This document shows positions 1 through 12,560 of a DNA stretch of 64,000 nucleotides, one piece after another. The notes under the pieces were generated by a model, which was not told the DNA's origin, ran no database searches, and saw only the letters and a program-made list of their open reading frames with translations. The DNA is taken from the NCBI GenBank assembly GCA_001632425.1, contig KV425569.1, forward strand, positions 336,495 to 400,494, given 5' to 3'. Position 1 is the stretch's first letter. The number at the start of each line of letters is the position of its first letter. A program made the position numbers and the translations under genes. The stretch comes from Neolentinus lepideus HHB14362 ss-1 (Eukaryota; Basidiomycota; Agaricomycetes; Gloeophyllales; Gloeophyllaceae).

Positions 1-850
1 GGCCCCGAAGTTCTGTGTAAGAACCCCTTGCTTCTTTTCTCTCATACTCCCTCATTTGGCTCTCCGTTTGTTGTCACCTAAAAGTAACCTTTTCCTCCGT
101 TGCTGCCTCGTCCCCCGTTGCCAGTCTGCTTTAAAATCGTGTATGAATAATGGGTGACTTCCCGTAACGTTAAATCCGTAAATCCCTATTCCGTAGAATG
201 CGCCAGCGGTTTCGCGAAATGATTTAGAGATGCCAAATAGGGATGTCCCTAAACCATAAGCCCATTTTAGGGAACTTTATCTCTACTTCCCTATACCCCT
301 CCTCATATACGATGACTGTGAGGATGGCCTGGTGCAACTCGCGGTCATTGCTTCGGTTTCTATTTATTGGTGTAAAGGAGGTCCGGCAGCTGTGTAACGC
401 ACGACGCAATGAAACAGCGCCAGTACTTGTGCCGCCAATAATTTATGCCCAATCTCCGTGTGTTCACAAGGTGGTAGCACCAGGAGCAGCTCAATCGAAG
501 TCGCAGTGATAGAGCTTGGATCACGACTATGGGATTTGATATACAACATTTGACTACATCATTGAGTCTGGGTTTGCTCGACGCTCTGAAGAATACCCCA
601 ATACCCCGTACTGCTGTGTCCTCTATGCTCGCTCATTGGACGCTGCAAGGGCGCTCGGGTTTGTACTATCTAGGGTAATGCAAGAAACTGGACTCCAGCA
701 GATATTGGCCCTTATCCTGTCCACGGTTGCACAGTACTATCCTAACCTCCTCGAAACATTGAAGTGTTTTATTCGATATAGACTGCTCAGTTACGAATAC
801 CTGCCTTAAGAGAACAGCGGAGTTCAAAATTGAGATCTATTGACCGATTT

Positions 851-910
851 GCCTACTTTAACGTCATTTCGGAGGATATAGCCTGCTTTAACGACATTTT
901 GGAGGATACA
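851..910. repeat. Tandem 30-bp repeat, two copies
   Basis: Two adjacent 30-mers, 851-880 and 881-910, differ at four positions. Both share the core CTTTAACG followed by a GGAGGATA block. The second copy runs into the left arm of the hairpin at 904-935. The array lies inside the TIR element, near its right end, where transposase-binding repeats are often found; that role is inferred. Confidence 0.7.
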
Positions 911-935
911 GAGGGGGGTCTACCCCTCTGTATCC
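904..935. repeat. Perfect 13-bp hairpin
   Basis: GGATACAGAGGGG (904-916) is followed by a 6-nt loop and the exact reverse complement CCCCTCTGTATCC (923-935). It is internal to the TIR element. No gene ends here, so it is not a terminator of a called gene. Confidence 0.75.
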
Positions 936-1072
936 ACGCTGATTTACGGAGGCTCGCAGGTTAGCAACGGCCAGGGCAACTTTTCCGGGGTCCCAGCGGC
1001 ATCTCGGCAGATGCAATTTAAAGGCCCAAATTTTAGGGAAAATACGGATTTAACGTTACGGGAAGTCATCCA

Positions 1073-4000
1073 ATACAACTGGACAGCCTGGACAGCCCGA
1101 AGGCTAGACACTGTATTGTCGTCTACGTTCTTACGACACCGCCGCCGTAATTGACACCTGCACAGCCACACCGACGACCGACGACCATTCATTCCATCAG
1201 CGGCTAGACCCGCACTGTTCGGAGAGACAGCCGCCGCCCGCAATATTTAATTAATAATCGTAAATGACACGACACGATAGGTGACACGAACGACAGCCAC
1301 AGGACGACCGGTGTACATGAAAGCTGCCTGATACGCTCGACGAGGCTGAATCGAATCTAAGCAGTACTGGCCCTGCACATACACTACTGTAAGCATCTGA
1401 AAATGAAACGCTAACAGTCCGCCGCACATTTGCTGCAGCTATGAATAACGCCCAAACCTTCACCCTTCACATGCCCGACGCCGTTCGAGCAATCACATGC
1501 GTGCTTCGCGGACACACACACGACCAACATGACAAACAGATAAGGTTCCGATTGATCATTGCAGACTCTCGGAACACTAACACCAATAATAATATACATC
1601 GACTCTTGGATCTAGAATCCTGATGTGTTTGCGAGTTTCAATGCGGATGGATATATGGCAGACTGAGTATTAATTGGCACATGTTGTGCATGCCGCGGCA
1701 CGATATGTCAGAAATCAAGACAGCCATGGCCATGAAATGGGAACCTGTGAGCGAGGGCGTCCTGCGCACCTGAAAAACCGGTGCTGTGTGTGAGTACACA
1801 GCCGAGTCTCATATTATTCAATATGCTCATTTGGCTGCGACTGAGAGGAAGAGCATCGTCTACAATCTTGGTGACCACACTCTGCGCACCGTCCAATCAG
1901 TAAACCGAAGACTCGGAAACGCCACCAAGTGATCAAAGAACCGTACGTGGAATGAGCTCCTTCGCTGTAAGCCAAAATCCGGAAAAAGTGGCTTATCGGC
2001 TCCAGAGAAGCTTGTGTCCCGACCACTCACAGGTGCCTTGACACGACTGGGCCGAATGTGATCCCTTGGTACTATTCTTGTGAAGGGAAAGGAAGGGTAT
2101 CCTGTATAATGACCCACACTCTACGTCAATCGACGATGCTATCTATCAGCAAACCGAAGAAACTTCTGCGGGTGCCACCAAGTGTATGGAAAATGAACTC
2201 GGAATAGGAACCGCGTCGTGTCTTCGTCGCCCATGATGTCCGTCGAACTTCACTCATTGGTGAGAACACCCCTCGCTGTAAACCCAAAACTCAAAAAAAG
2301 TGGTTTAATCGGTTCCCAGGGTATACGATCCGAACAAACAATATTGTCTGCTCACGGGTACATCATCGCATTACCGGACACGATTGAGCCGAATGTGATC
2401 TCTGAGGTCCTCGATGCACCCAGAGCCATCTTCGCCTCGCGATTTTGGTGCTGTGTAACTGTTGATGTGACAGCTGTCTCTGGACTATCGCATAGAATTT
2501 ATCACAGCACCGATGAAGACGTCGACGTCATGCAGGTACCTGCTTTCCTTCGCAAAGATATATCATTGGCTACGATCAAATGCGCACGGCAATGAGAGTT
2601 GACAGCCTCGCACTTGCGTGCATGTGTACGTGAGCCACAGAGGTGCTTATCCTTATTTTCTGGTCATATCATTGAGCTAACTACTTTTGCATATATATTT
2701 ACTTTTCCTACTACTCGCGGACCTTCACCTCTCCCGCAGCTAATCAGTCTCCGTCTCCTGCTGTCCGAGAACACGCATCAGTAGGTTTGCTGTCATCACT
2801 CCACGCGCCTCAATCAATCGATTATCCAGCCTGTTCGTTTCAGCTACGCACTAGGTTAGGAGTCCAGCTTTCCCCGAAGCGAGCAGGATCTTAATATTCA
2901 TTATAAATGTTCGTTCCATCGATTGATACCCAACGTCATTGCCGCAGTCCACCCAAAATGTACTAGCTGTGATAGGTGATAGGTGATCATGTGCGTTAAA
3001 TTAACCACACCTGCTAGCATGGAGGTTTGTCGCTTGTTCGGCTTATGGGGTGGGGATAGTTGCGGACCGGAGCGTGCATACTGTATCGCAGGTATTGGAA
3101 TGTTGAATGCTGGCCAAGGCTTGAAGTATAGCGTCGCTCTGACTACCTAGGTGCGTCATAACTCTAGCCTTGCACGGTCAAGTGAAGATGTCCTAAAGCC
3201 ACCGGTAACTTTTGATTCGATCGTCAGAGTAATGTTTGTCTCGACAGCATCTAGGTCTGAAGCTACGATCATCGCTCCCCTGTATCATCCGCCGTTAGGA
3301 TCCTTGTCTGACCTGTTAAGCGCCCACACCTCCGAGATCAGAACTGTCCAAGTACTGCTCACAAACCCTGTCTCATTGTGCACGATCTATTTTCTGCTCA
3401 TCTCTTCATAGACTCCGGCCCACCACAATCCACTTGAGGACCGAGACCAGCACGGCGTCCTCGGCTTGTTCCACTTCCTTACGGTCAACTCGGGAATGGT
3501 ACCAAGGGGGACCCACTTTAAGCCGGGGCGCAACCTGGCACCGGCCTCTAATACCTTGAGCTTCTTGCTGGATGGATCTAACGGCAACAATTAGTCGTAT
3601 TCGCACGCGATCTCGCTCCTTCGTCTATAGCAATAGACTTTCCTGGACTCACCAGCATGAGGTGCTGCGCGATCTCGAGAATGTAAGTTGCGAATCCATT
3701 TACATGAACACCTCTAACGGTCTGACATAATCTTCAAGCACGGGTCCGGCTCGCGCTCGATGATCCTCAAACGACCGGATCTCGAGCGTTGAACGTGTGG
3801 TTGCCCAGTTCCGTTTCCATGCTGCCCATAGTCTATGTGAAATGCATCTATCATCCCTCGACCACCTCGTGTCAGATCAAATATGCCTACGAACCCGGGA
3901 ACCTAGCAACATTCGTACTCTGCACGCTTCCTACCTTGTTCCACTCTGGAGATGTGGCGACCTCCGCGATCTTCTGACGCGAGAATCTACCGCTCTTTGT

Positions 4001-5878
4001 GCACGGTCTCACCCGTGGACTGAACTCAATTTCCCTGCCGGACCGACTCCCGCCTGCCTGGTGCTGCTCTTCCCTGCCCATTCAATTCATTTGCGGGAGC
4101 CTTCTCTCCAGCACCTATCCTTCTTCGTTGGCAACGCGATGGAAGTAGGTTGGCTGCTAATTTTTTTGGCCACGGTCTATCACCGACATCCGGATTTCTT
4201 GCCGTCGGCTGACGAAGGGCAGGGGAGAGCAATGCAAGTTTAGGACGGCGCGTTGACATACTACTCGATACTCTGTAGGTTAGTTTTGGGGCTGCTCGTT
4301 GAATTTATTGATGGCAATACGGCATACCTCAGGGAAGTCAGGTGAGTCTATGTAAAGAGGAAATCTGATAGATATATGGGGAAGGTTAACTGCCTCAAGT
4401 CTTATAGCCACCTACCAGGACCTCATCGTTGCTTTGCAGGCCTCTTTGGTATGCTGGTATGCAGCAAGTCTGCCGTACACATTCCTTATTACGGACTCCA
4501 GCGAGTGAGTCACCGTGAGTGTTCTAGACGCATAATACATCCATGTCCTCATTTCAATCGAGTGATTCTAGCCATAGAACACACAGAACGCGGATAATAT
4601 CAGATTATGCCGTGCTTTCCTACGGTGTCGTATAGGGCCGTGTAAACCCCATAATAGGACAGCGGTATTCAAATCTCAATATACAAGACCGACGTACTCA
4701 AGACGTGAATTGCCGCTTCTATCGATGGACCTGCCGTCCCTGGTTCCCGGTGCATCCAGTCCGTCCGTATTTGGCCATTCGGATTAGTGTTGAGCAAGTA
4801 GGTAATGTTCGCAGGAGAGATGGCATCATGGGGATGCGCGGTTCTCACAGTGAGCGTATGGTGTGCCCGTTCCTCTATACCGAAAGAAGGCGTCATAGCA
4901 AGTGGCATCCGGCTGAGATCTTCGTGGCACAGGTATCCCGAGCAATACGGACTCGTGCGATGAGAATGAGAAAGGTAGGTGAATGGCTTGCCAGCTGAAG
5001 TCGTGGCACCGCATGCCATGGCGTAATACTTGAGCTCGGTCCGACTTCATCGTGTCGTCGAGGGTTCAGGCCAGCCAGTAAATTGCTCGCAAATGAGTGG
5101 TCCCAGAATGAGGACTGAACAATGCAAATTCCTGTAACGGGAGGTGGTAAATACAAATTGTCCGCAATGAAGGGCCAAGATCCCGTACAACACAATGTAA
5201 TATTTGGTGCGCCTGGAGAGTGGGGGAGTCTTACGGTACGTATTTGTAATGATGGAAATTGAGCAGCATAAAAACCGATACGGCATGCATCATTATGAGT
5301 AAAGACACCGGACTTACCTCATTAAAAGGACCCATAATTTTAATTGCACACCTGGGGGGGTGTAAGAATTCACGTGAAACCCAATAGCTGGCCAGAAGCG
5401 CAGAATGTGCGGGATCAGGAAAGCGCGGCAAAGGTTTAGATCGGATAGTTAAGTAACCGACAGCTTCGTTTTCGTGTCAGGTATTTTGGGTCTATTTGCC
5501 AACGGGAGTGGGAGCATTCAGCACCTACTCTAAGAGACTTCTGGACCGTCGGATTCAAACAATAGCCCGAAGATGTCAATTCGCGCTGTGTGTGGGTGAC
5601 CAAAAACGACGTTGCCGGTTGAGACTGTCTTTAAAGATCATCGTACACAGATACAAATCTACACAAATCTCGGGCTGCTTAGTAGCATGTCATTCCCCGA
5701 GTCGAACCGTGGTATGGAGGAGAGTTTTGTCAAAGAGAAACGAGAACGCAACCTGGACGCGCGAGTGCTCCGTGTGAAAAACTCAGTCAAGTAACGCTAT
5801 GCAATCATTCCGACTATCTCCGTCAAGGGGCCGGCGATCAGGAAATACACGACATCAACTCCCTAAAGTGAAGTGGGA
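1073..5878. other. Gene-poor region left of the hAT element
   Basis: Apart from the tandem duplication at about 1.9-2.4 kb, I see no supported gene. Open frames here (the longest is about 148 codons at 3797-4243 on +) have no recognisable motif, and no exon chain could be built from them. They are best read as chance frames or very old relics. Confidence 0.5.
1872..2405. repeat. Diverged tandem duplication
   Basis: Segment A (about 1872-2070) and segment B (about 2110-2405) share ordered blocks: an AAACCGAAGA block, GCCACCAAGTG, CGCTGTAA followed by an AAAAAGTGG block and ATCGG, then a GACACGA block and GCCGAATGTGATC. B has extra sequence between blocks. Each block has point differences, so the duplication is old. 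Short reading frames cross it, but none matches a family I recognise. Confidence 0.55.
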
Positions 5879-5910
5879 CCCCGAAATAGTGTTGCCACGG
5901 CACGGCACGG
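5879..5910 (+). repeat. hAT left end: 8-bp TSD plus left TIR
   Basis: The target duplication CCCCGAAA (5879-5886) is followed by the TIR from 5887, beginning TAGTGTT. It is identical in its first seven bases to the right end and is the point where hAT transposase would cut. Confidence 0.9.
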
Positions 5911-8900
5911 AGCGGCCAGCCGCCAGAACCGAACCGGTTTTGGAGCCAGCGGTGCCGTGCTATTTGCTAGCGGTTCCTGTGCACCGGCACGGCTCACCGA
6001 GCGACTTCTTGCGGCTCCGAGCCGCTCTAGCCGCAGCTTGTTCCTAAACGAGACAGGCCACCTCAATGTCGAGCTGAGGGCTTTCGGATGATATTCTAAG
6101 GTCCAAAAACCTTATAGGCATAATCTGTTAGTATATATATGTTACCTCTGCAGAAGAAACTGAGTGCCTAAAGCTTCTTTAGGAAAATATAGGACATGTT
6201 CTGAAGGCAGCCAAATACCGCCGGTAAGTTTAAGTGGACACGTGTGCAACGTTAGTCAGCGCTCATCCTCGTCGACATCCACCATATTGCTCGTATACAA
6301 GGCGCACGACACAGACATGTACCTACCTTTCTTCCACAAATATTTTGTACAATCTATCGCTGATTAATCCATGCTGTATCACTCGGAGAGCGCTATCAAA
6401 GGCTATCGAAGGACCTTGCACATCCCATGAGGCAAGAACGCAAGAGCCTGTTGAGTGTTTGGCGAGATACACGTTCTATCTCGCTACGCAGATGTGAAGT
6501 AATACCGGGCCTTGTGTAAGTTATCGATTAAATCATATAGTGAGTGCGACATGAGCCCTCCGTGAGTTCCTCAATTGTGTCCATTATGCCTCCCCGTCGA
6601 GCAGCGCGTTTGGGCGCCACTATACTGCCCAATGGTGCATTGCAAACTGCTTTCCAGATACAAGGTGAGTTCTCTTTGTTTTGGCTCTTGTACTGCTCTA
6701 ATCGTGCTGTTAAATAGGGTACAACACTAATACCGGTCAATCCTCACCGCCAACACCGACTCGACCGCGCAAAGGTCGACCGCGCAAAGGTATTGCCGCT
6801 GAACCAGACACTGTGGACAGTTCCGCCCCAGCAGAGACGTCTCGAACGTGCCGCCGCTGCCAAGCCAATCCACCGGCAGCGACCGCGCAGACAGCAAAGT
6901 CAGGCGGCAGAGTGACATTTGCTCCTACACCTGCCCTACGTCTCGCTACATCTCCATCGCCCGTTATCGAACAACTTCCGGATGTTCCTATTGTTACAAA
7001 CCATGCAAATTCATCACCGAATAACCATACCGTACGCCGATCAGAATCTCCAGAAGAGTTTTTTTTCCCGCCATCTAGCCCCTCCTCCGATGCCTCTGCC
7101 TCACCGCCTGCCCATCCTGTTCCCATTCCACTACCACAAGAACAACACAGGCCCGCTGTGCAGCTCCCTGCGACTCCGCCACGTCTACCTGCAACAGATC
7201 TTCCTCGCACTCTGAATCATCCTCAGACTCCCCATCTCCAAGCCCCTCATATTCCTCGGACACCTCGTACTGGTCCTCACAGCACTCGGCGCCGGGGAGG
7301 CCAGAACGCTGAGGCTACAGGCCCTACTGGCAATCAATCAACTCATCTAGCAGCCGATGTCTGGACCTTTTTTGAAGAGAGAAATTCACGGCAACATTGT
7401 ATCTTCTGCCTGTAAGTCTTGACAAATTGTGATTCGGCATTACTCTCAACATTCTGTCATGGGTAGGCATCAGAAGGCTGTTGCACCGAACACAAAAGTC
7501 ACGACATTTGGTGCAAAAACATCAACAACTGGAATGCGAAAGCACCTTTGTGAACGCCATGCAGATCCCTGGATTCAGGCGTGCGATAAACTGCAGATTT
7601 CAATCAAGGCCAAGGAGGCACTGAAAGCTGTTGCTGACTACCGACGTCGGCAGGGCCAGGCACCAGTGTCCGACTCAATGCAGATGAGGCGCCCATTTTC
7701 GGATGCAGCATTTCTCGATGCAATTGTCGAGTTCATTGTTGCAAATGATCAGGTAAGATAATTTGCATTGATCAATCAATCATAAAATTATCCAATTGGT
7801 CATTATAATACTCTTATACTTCAGTCAATTAATGTGATTGAATGCCCGCAACTTCGTGGAATTTTCCTGATGCTCCGGGAAGAACTCAACGACAGTGATA
7901 TTCCGCATCGTACAACAGTTCGTAACCGTATACTGGAAATATGGGACGAGTATTTGGAAGAATTAGCCTCGGAAATGGAGGTTTGTATTAGACATTATCC
8001 GTTGTATTTGTCATCCTTCACTAATTGCTCGCCTACTAGAAAGCTCTAGGCCTGTTCGCTCATACAATGGACCTTTGGTCTGATCGCAATCTCATCCCTT
8101 TCATGGCTGTCACGACGCACTGGATTGAGGCTCAGCTTGAACAGACACAGTATGGCCCCCAGTACATTCTCCGACTACGTTCCGACCTTATTGGTTTCCA
8201 TCGTGTTCCGGGTCATCATACTGGTGAACACCTAGCACATGCTTTCATTCATATTACAGATCGTCTGAATATCACGGAGAAGGTGTGACACTTTCTATTG
8301 CTTAATAATATCCACTTTGTAATTCTTTATATGCAGATTGGTTTTGTCACACTTGACAATGCTTCGAACAATGATACATTTATGGAACACCTAGAGTGAG
8401 AGCTCAATCGCCGAGGAATAAAGTTTGACAGCATGAAACAATGGATACGGTGAGTCTTGTGCATCAAACAAGTATTTATGATGCTGATTTCTTCTCGTAA
8501 GATGCTTCCCTCATATTGTGAATCTAGCCTGCAAGGCAGTTCTCGGTGCTATGACGGATATGTCATATGCAGTTGAAAATGCAGCTAATTATGTCCCTAA
8601 TGACGATTCTGTGACCACAATTGCAGATGCTATTAGGCGTGACCCTGTGGCTACGACTCGCACCCTTGTCTGTGTGGTTCGTAAACCTCTGCTTCATGAA
8701 TGATTAGTTGTGACTTGTGCTGACGTTCGGGACAGATACGCGCATCATCTATTCGGAGACAATATTTTGCTGAAGTTCAGAAGGCATTGCAGCAGAAGGA
8801 CCTTCAATTACTGCGTGATGTTGACACCCGCTGGTCTTCGACATTGCTCATGATAGAACGTGTTCTTCTCTTGCGAGAGGTATGCCTTTTTTACCTTTAG

Positions 8901-10453
8901 CTTTAGCATCGTATGCTGACAATTTTGGAGGCTATCAACAGGTTCCTATCCAACCGTGAATTTGAAGAACTTTGTAAGTATCAGTTAAGCGATGTTGAAT
9001 GGGATACATTAGAGGCATACAAGAAGATTCTTGCGGTACGTCCCATTGTATGATTCACCAAAGACTCTCATTATCAATGATTCTCTGAAGGTACCTCATG
9101 CTTTTCAGCAGCGGCTCTCATCTGAGAAGACACCAACACTTTGTGATGTGGTGCCATCTTTTGAGGCCATGCTACGGGTTTGGCAATGCCAGAAGCTTGA
9201 GCTTCCTGATATGGCATGTGTTATCGATGCCGGTATGATGAAGCTAGAGTCATACAGGAATCGCAGTGAAGTTGTCCCAGCATATGTTCTTGCCATGGGT
9301 GAGCTCAGCTATCCTGTTTCCATACCATTCGGCAGCTGAGAGCACCACACCGTAACCACCAGCTATCAATCCCACTCAGAAACTGACATTCTATAGCCGG
9401 CATATGCCAGAGAAACTTCGTTGGGCGAAAGGCATCTTTATTCAAGAAGTATGTTCATTCCTTTCACTCCAGTGTTCGTTGATTTGATAAGTGTTCTGGT
9501 AAACATCAGTTACGGCGCTATGATGTACCGGTAACAGTGTCTCCTGACACACCCGGCATTGGCCATCGGTCTTCTGCTTGGGCTGATGACATTCTGGGCT
9601 TGGATGCACCACTTACCACAGCGCGGTTGCGGAGCTTAGAAGACGAAGTAGATGCTTATCTTCTTGACATGCAAACTTCTACAAGCAGCCTGCAATTCTG
9701 GCAGGTGCGTGATCTGACAAATTGTCGGTATTGATCTGACACTGCTGTTGCTAGGAGAACCAGCTACGATATCCCACTATTTTCAAGCTTGCCATGGATA
9801 TCCTTCCCATACAAGGTTCAGCGGTACCTTGCGAGCGGGTCTTCTCATCTGGCAAAGAGACCGTTACAGATAGGCGGAACCGTCTTTCACCGGAGCTTAT
9901 GGAGGCACTTCAAATGCTGAAGTTCTCATTGCGTAATGGTCGTAGTCTTGATTTTACGGCAGGCACTGCGAAGGACCTGGAGCTCAAGGAGCTGGAGATG
10001 AAAGCTTTCCTTGAGCAGATGATCCCTGAGGATGTAACTACATTTGTACAGTCCCTCGCGGCTCGTGAGGACATCTAGACAAACATGTATAAATTCTGTC
10101 ACACTCTGACATAATGAAATCCGGAGAAAACCTATTACAGAAACTTCGGACACTTTTTCTTTTGGTGTGGAATGGAAGATGTATACTCTCGGGATGATTC
10201 CACTACTTACTTGTCCTTCGTGAGCCCACCTCAGACGTACGGGAGCCCATTGGTGTGAGATGTGACATATGTCACAGCTGTTACAAGCATGCTACATCCT
10301 GAATTGGTAAGAGCGGCGACTTAGCCACGAGTTGAGCGGAGCCGCTTAGAACCGAGTTGTTTGCCGGTGGTTCCAGAGTGGGGCCAGACCGGTATCTAAG
10401 GAAAGCCGGTACAACCGTGCTGAGCTGAACCGTGCTGAGCCACGGTAACACTA
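5887..10453 (+). mobile_element. Complete hAT-family DNA transposon (4,567 bp)
   Basis: The element starts TAGTGTTGCC at 5887 and its other end, read from 10453 on the opposite strand, starts TAGTGTTACC. The outer 24 bases match at 19 positions, and both ends continue GC-rich. The 8 bases outside each end are identical (CCCCGAAA at 5879-5886 and 10454-10461), the 8-bp target-site duplication expected of hAT elements. Subterminal copies of a GCGGCTCCG-type word occur near 6012-6030 and, inverted, near 10343. It encodes one BED-finger transposase that carries a nonsense codon, so this copy is probably not autonomous, although its ends are intact and could be mobilised in trans. The clean target duplication suggests a fairly recent insertion. 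Confidence 0.93.
6586..10078 (+). pseudogene. hAT transposase with BED zinc finger, one nonsense codon
   Basis: The protein can be followed through about a dozen exons with in-frame GT..AG introns (for example 6665-6717, 7412-7466, 7753-7824, 7981-8039, 8283-8336). The N-terminus MPPRRAARLG is followed by an AT-hook-like basic stretch (RPRKGRPRKG). A Pro/Ser-rich region leads to a BED finger split by the second intron: HCIFCL gives the C-x2-C pair and MRKHLCERH the H-x4-H pair. The middle has the DLWSDRN and GFVTLDNASNND regions and CFPHIVNLACKAV typical of the hAT catalytic core. The C-terminal dimerisation domain reads VPCERVFSSGKETVTDRRNRLSPE in two overlapping blocks. In exon 6 the frame is stopped by TGA at 8397-8399, just before ELNRRGIKFD, while everything downstream stays in frame. 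That points to a single recent nonsense change, not general decay. An alternative is a splice donor at that TGA (GTGAGA), but it would remove conserved sequence. Confidence 0.88.
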
Positions 10454-10461
10454 CCCCGAAA
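10430..10461 (-). repeat. hAT right end: right TIR plus 8-bp TSD
   Basis: The element ends ...AACACTA at 10453, the inverse of the left end. The second CCCCGAAA copy (10454-10461) follows directly. The exact repeat of the 8-mer on both sides fixes the element boundaries to the base. Confidence 0.9.
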
Positions 10462-12540
10462 TGATTATGCAAGACACACCACCACCCCGATTAGGAAAAT
10501 TGTGGCTGATACGAGCTGGCACGCTGAAAACATTCGAGTCTCTGGACGCTGCCAGGGCATTGGTTCTTCAAGCTATATGCTCAAAGTAGATAAATATATT
10601 ATAGGCTCTATTGTACATGAGCAATATGCAGCTAAGTAGCACATTTATTCCTCGGGACTCATTACCTACGGAAGTCTCAGCTCTGCCTCATTTCATACAA
10701 TTCAGCTCCGTTGCAATATTCTCTTGTAGCTCTTCAACTGTAAAAAAATAAGGAATATTCTGAAGCTCCCAGTTATTCTCAGTGTTATCTTCAGGGATCC
10801 CATAGACAATTCCGTGCATGTTCATGATTACATGTCCGGTACCTGGAGCAACCTGTGCTCATCTATGTGATCAATTGTGATGTGTACTGCCATGTTATAC
10901 TTCCAAATTGCATCATATTGCTGAGTTAGTGGATCAGGGCCACAAAGGTGGCAGAGAATCGGGATGTTAGCACACAATTGCACCATCTTGGACACGGACA
11001 CAGCAGATTTGTGATTCATACTGTCATACTGATACTAGCAGCTTCTGTGATTTGTGCTCGCATTGGACTGGATGGACATTTAACACATATCATTTCCTCC
11101 AACATGTTTTACCTCCATTATCACAAGACACAGATTTTCTATGCTCTACTTTTTTGCACCTCAGCCACCCACCATCGGCGTGAGTCCGGCACAAGCCGAA
11201 TCCTCACACGGTCACTTCTAAGACATCCAAATTAGGCAAGTGGTCACTCAACGTTGCTGGCCTAGTTGTCTCTGGCAAGCGCAAGCAGGGACTTTGATAT
11301 AAAATATGTACACCAATGTGTTCTTTGGATAAAGAATACATTATATTCAAATTTCTACGTCAAGAGAGGATGTGTGGAATGCGCTAGGTGAAAGTGACGC
11401 AAAGAGCAGCCAAAAAGTGAAAATCAGGACCCCGTAAACTGGCTGAGGCACCACCACCATGTAGTTGATGTTGCCGGCAACTTCCTTGCCTGCCCCTTGA
11501 TCTCCGTATTTGATTACCACTATCATATTACGAGTCCTGAGTTTACGAAGGAGGCGTTCTTTTAGCCTGGAAAATCCTAGCCGAGGGAGCCGAACCTTGA
11601 AACTCGTGGGAACGGCGTGCCGAGAATACGTGAGAACTAATTTTGCAGTCTTACTTCAAAAATTGGAATAGATTTTGAATCTCCGCTCGTGTTGTGGACT
11701 ACAAACTTGATTTGTAGTCAACTTTTCTCGTGTTCGGCGCGCCGCTCTGCTGCATCGGATACGTTCTTCCCGAGATTTCAAATATATTATATACATGAAT
11801 AACCGGATGTATATAAATATTTTCGTCAAGTTCCGATCCCTGTGTAGGTCCCTGTGGATTTGTTTCTGTTGGGGAGATCAGTAGCGCGTTCTTTACTGTG
11901 GGAACCATTGTGGCGCGAACTTTTCCGCGGCGTCTGGGGTTCCTGGCTTCTGATTGGTCGGTCGAAATGATGTGCCGCTGCGACAGGCTATGACATACAT
12001 GGAGTTTGGATTTGACTTGCCTGCAAACACCAAGTGCATCATTGCTATTTTTGTTGTCTATCTTCATCCGCTGGCTTTTGCCTGGATCAATATTCATTAT
12101 CCAATAATTACGAATTTCAGCCACTATAGCACATCAATAACCAAAAGAATTGTGTGAAAAATTGTGAAAAATGAGAATATATTCTTGGGCACTGGTAGGG
12201 TTATAAATAACTATGGGATGTATCTGGGCTGTGGAAAAATTGCCATTTCAGGCTCTAAGAAACAGGGAAAAATGCCTAAAAATGCGCAAAAATTCAGGGG
12301 GACTCACTGGGGAACTCCGCTTCTGCTCCAGGTCTGAAAAGCCTCGGAAGAGGCAGGCTGTCCCAAGACCTTTCAGGATCTGAGCAATGTGGCTGCCGCC
12401 CTCGAGCAATTTCAGGAACGGCCACATTTTCAGATAGCGTATATCTATATAGGTCACCTTTCCGGACTCCAGGACGTGTCATGCAGATCCCTTGCCTTAA
12501 TGCATATCCCGACTTTCCTGTCGTAGTCACTGCGAGGCAG
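10462..12540. other. Intergenic, no gene recognised
   Basis: AT-rich sequence right of the hAT insertion with short frames only. Nothing matches a known family, and no RNA gene or further TIR was seen. Around 12240-12300 a phrase CCTAAAAATGC recurs in related form at about 16023, hinting at a dispersed repeat. Confidence 0.45.
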
Positions 12541-12560
12541 GCACAACTAGTCAGGTTATG

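Larger units (their letters stand above)
150..1072. mobile_element. Non-autonomous TIR element, about 0.92 kb
   Basis: Two 30-bp arms at 151-180 and 1043-1072 are inverted copies of each other with one mismatch (outer bases TGGGTGACTTCCCGTAACGT against TGGATGACTTCCCGTAACGT). The trinucleotide ATA stands at 147-149 and again at 1073-1075, which would fit a 3-bp target duplication if the element starts at 150. A 2-bp TA at 148-149/1074-1075 is the alternative, so the superfamily is not settled. No transposase-like frame is seen between the arms. The interior holds a 30-bp tandem repeat and a strong hairpin near the right end. I read it as a MITE-like element moved in trans. Confidence 0.6.

Noticed and set aside
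3797..4243. 148-codon plus-strand frame in the left desert
   Set aside because: No motif, no flanking exons, no family resemblance; kept only as a note.
6737..7210. 157-codon Gly-rich minus-strand frame
   Set aside because: Antisense to the Pro/Ser-rich N-terminal part of the hAT transposase.
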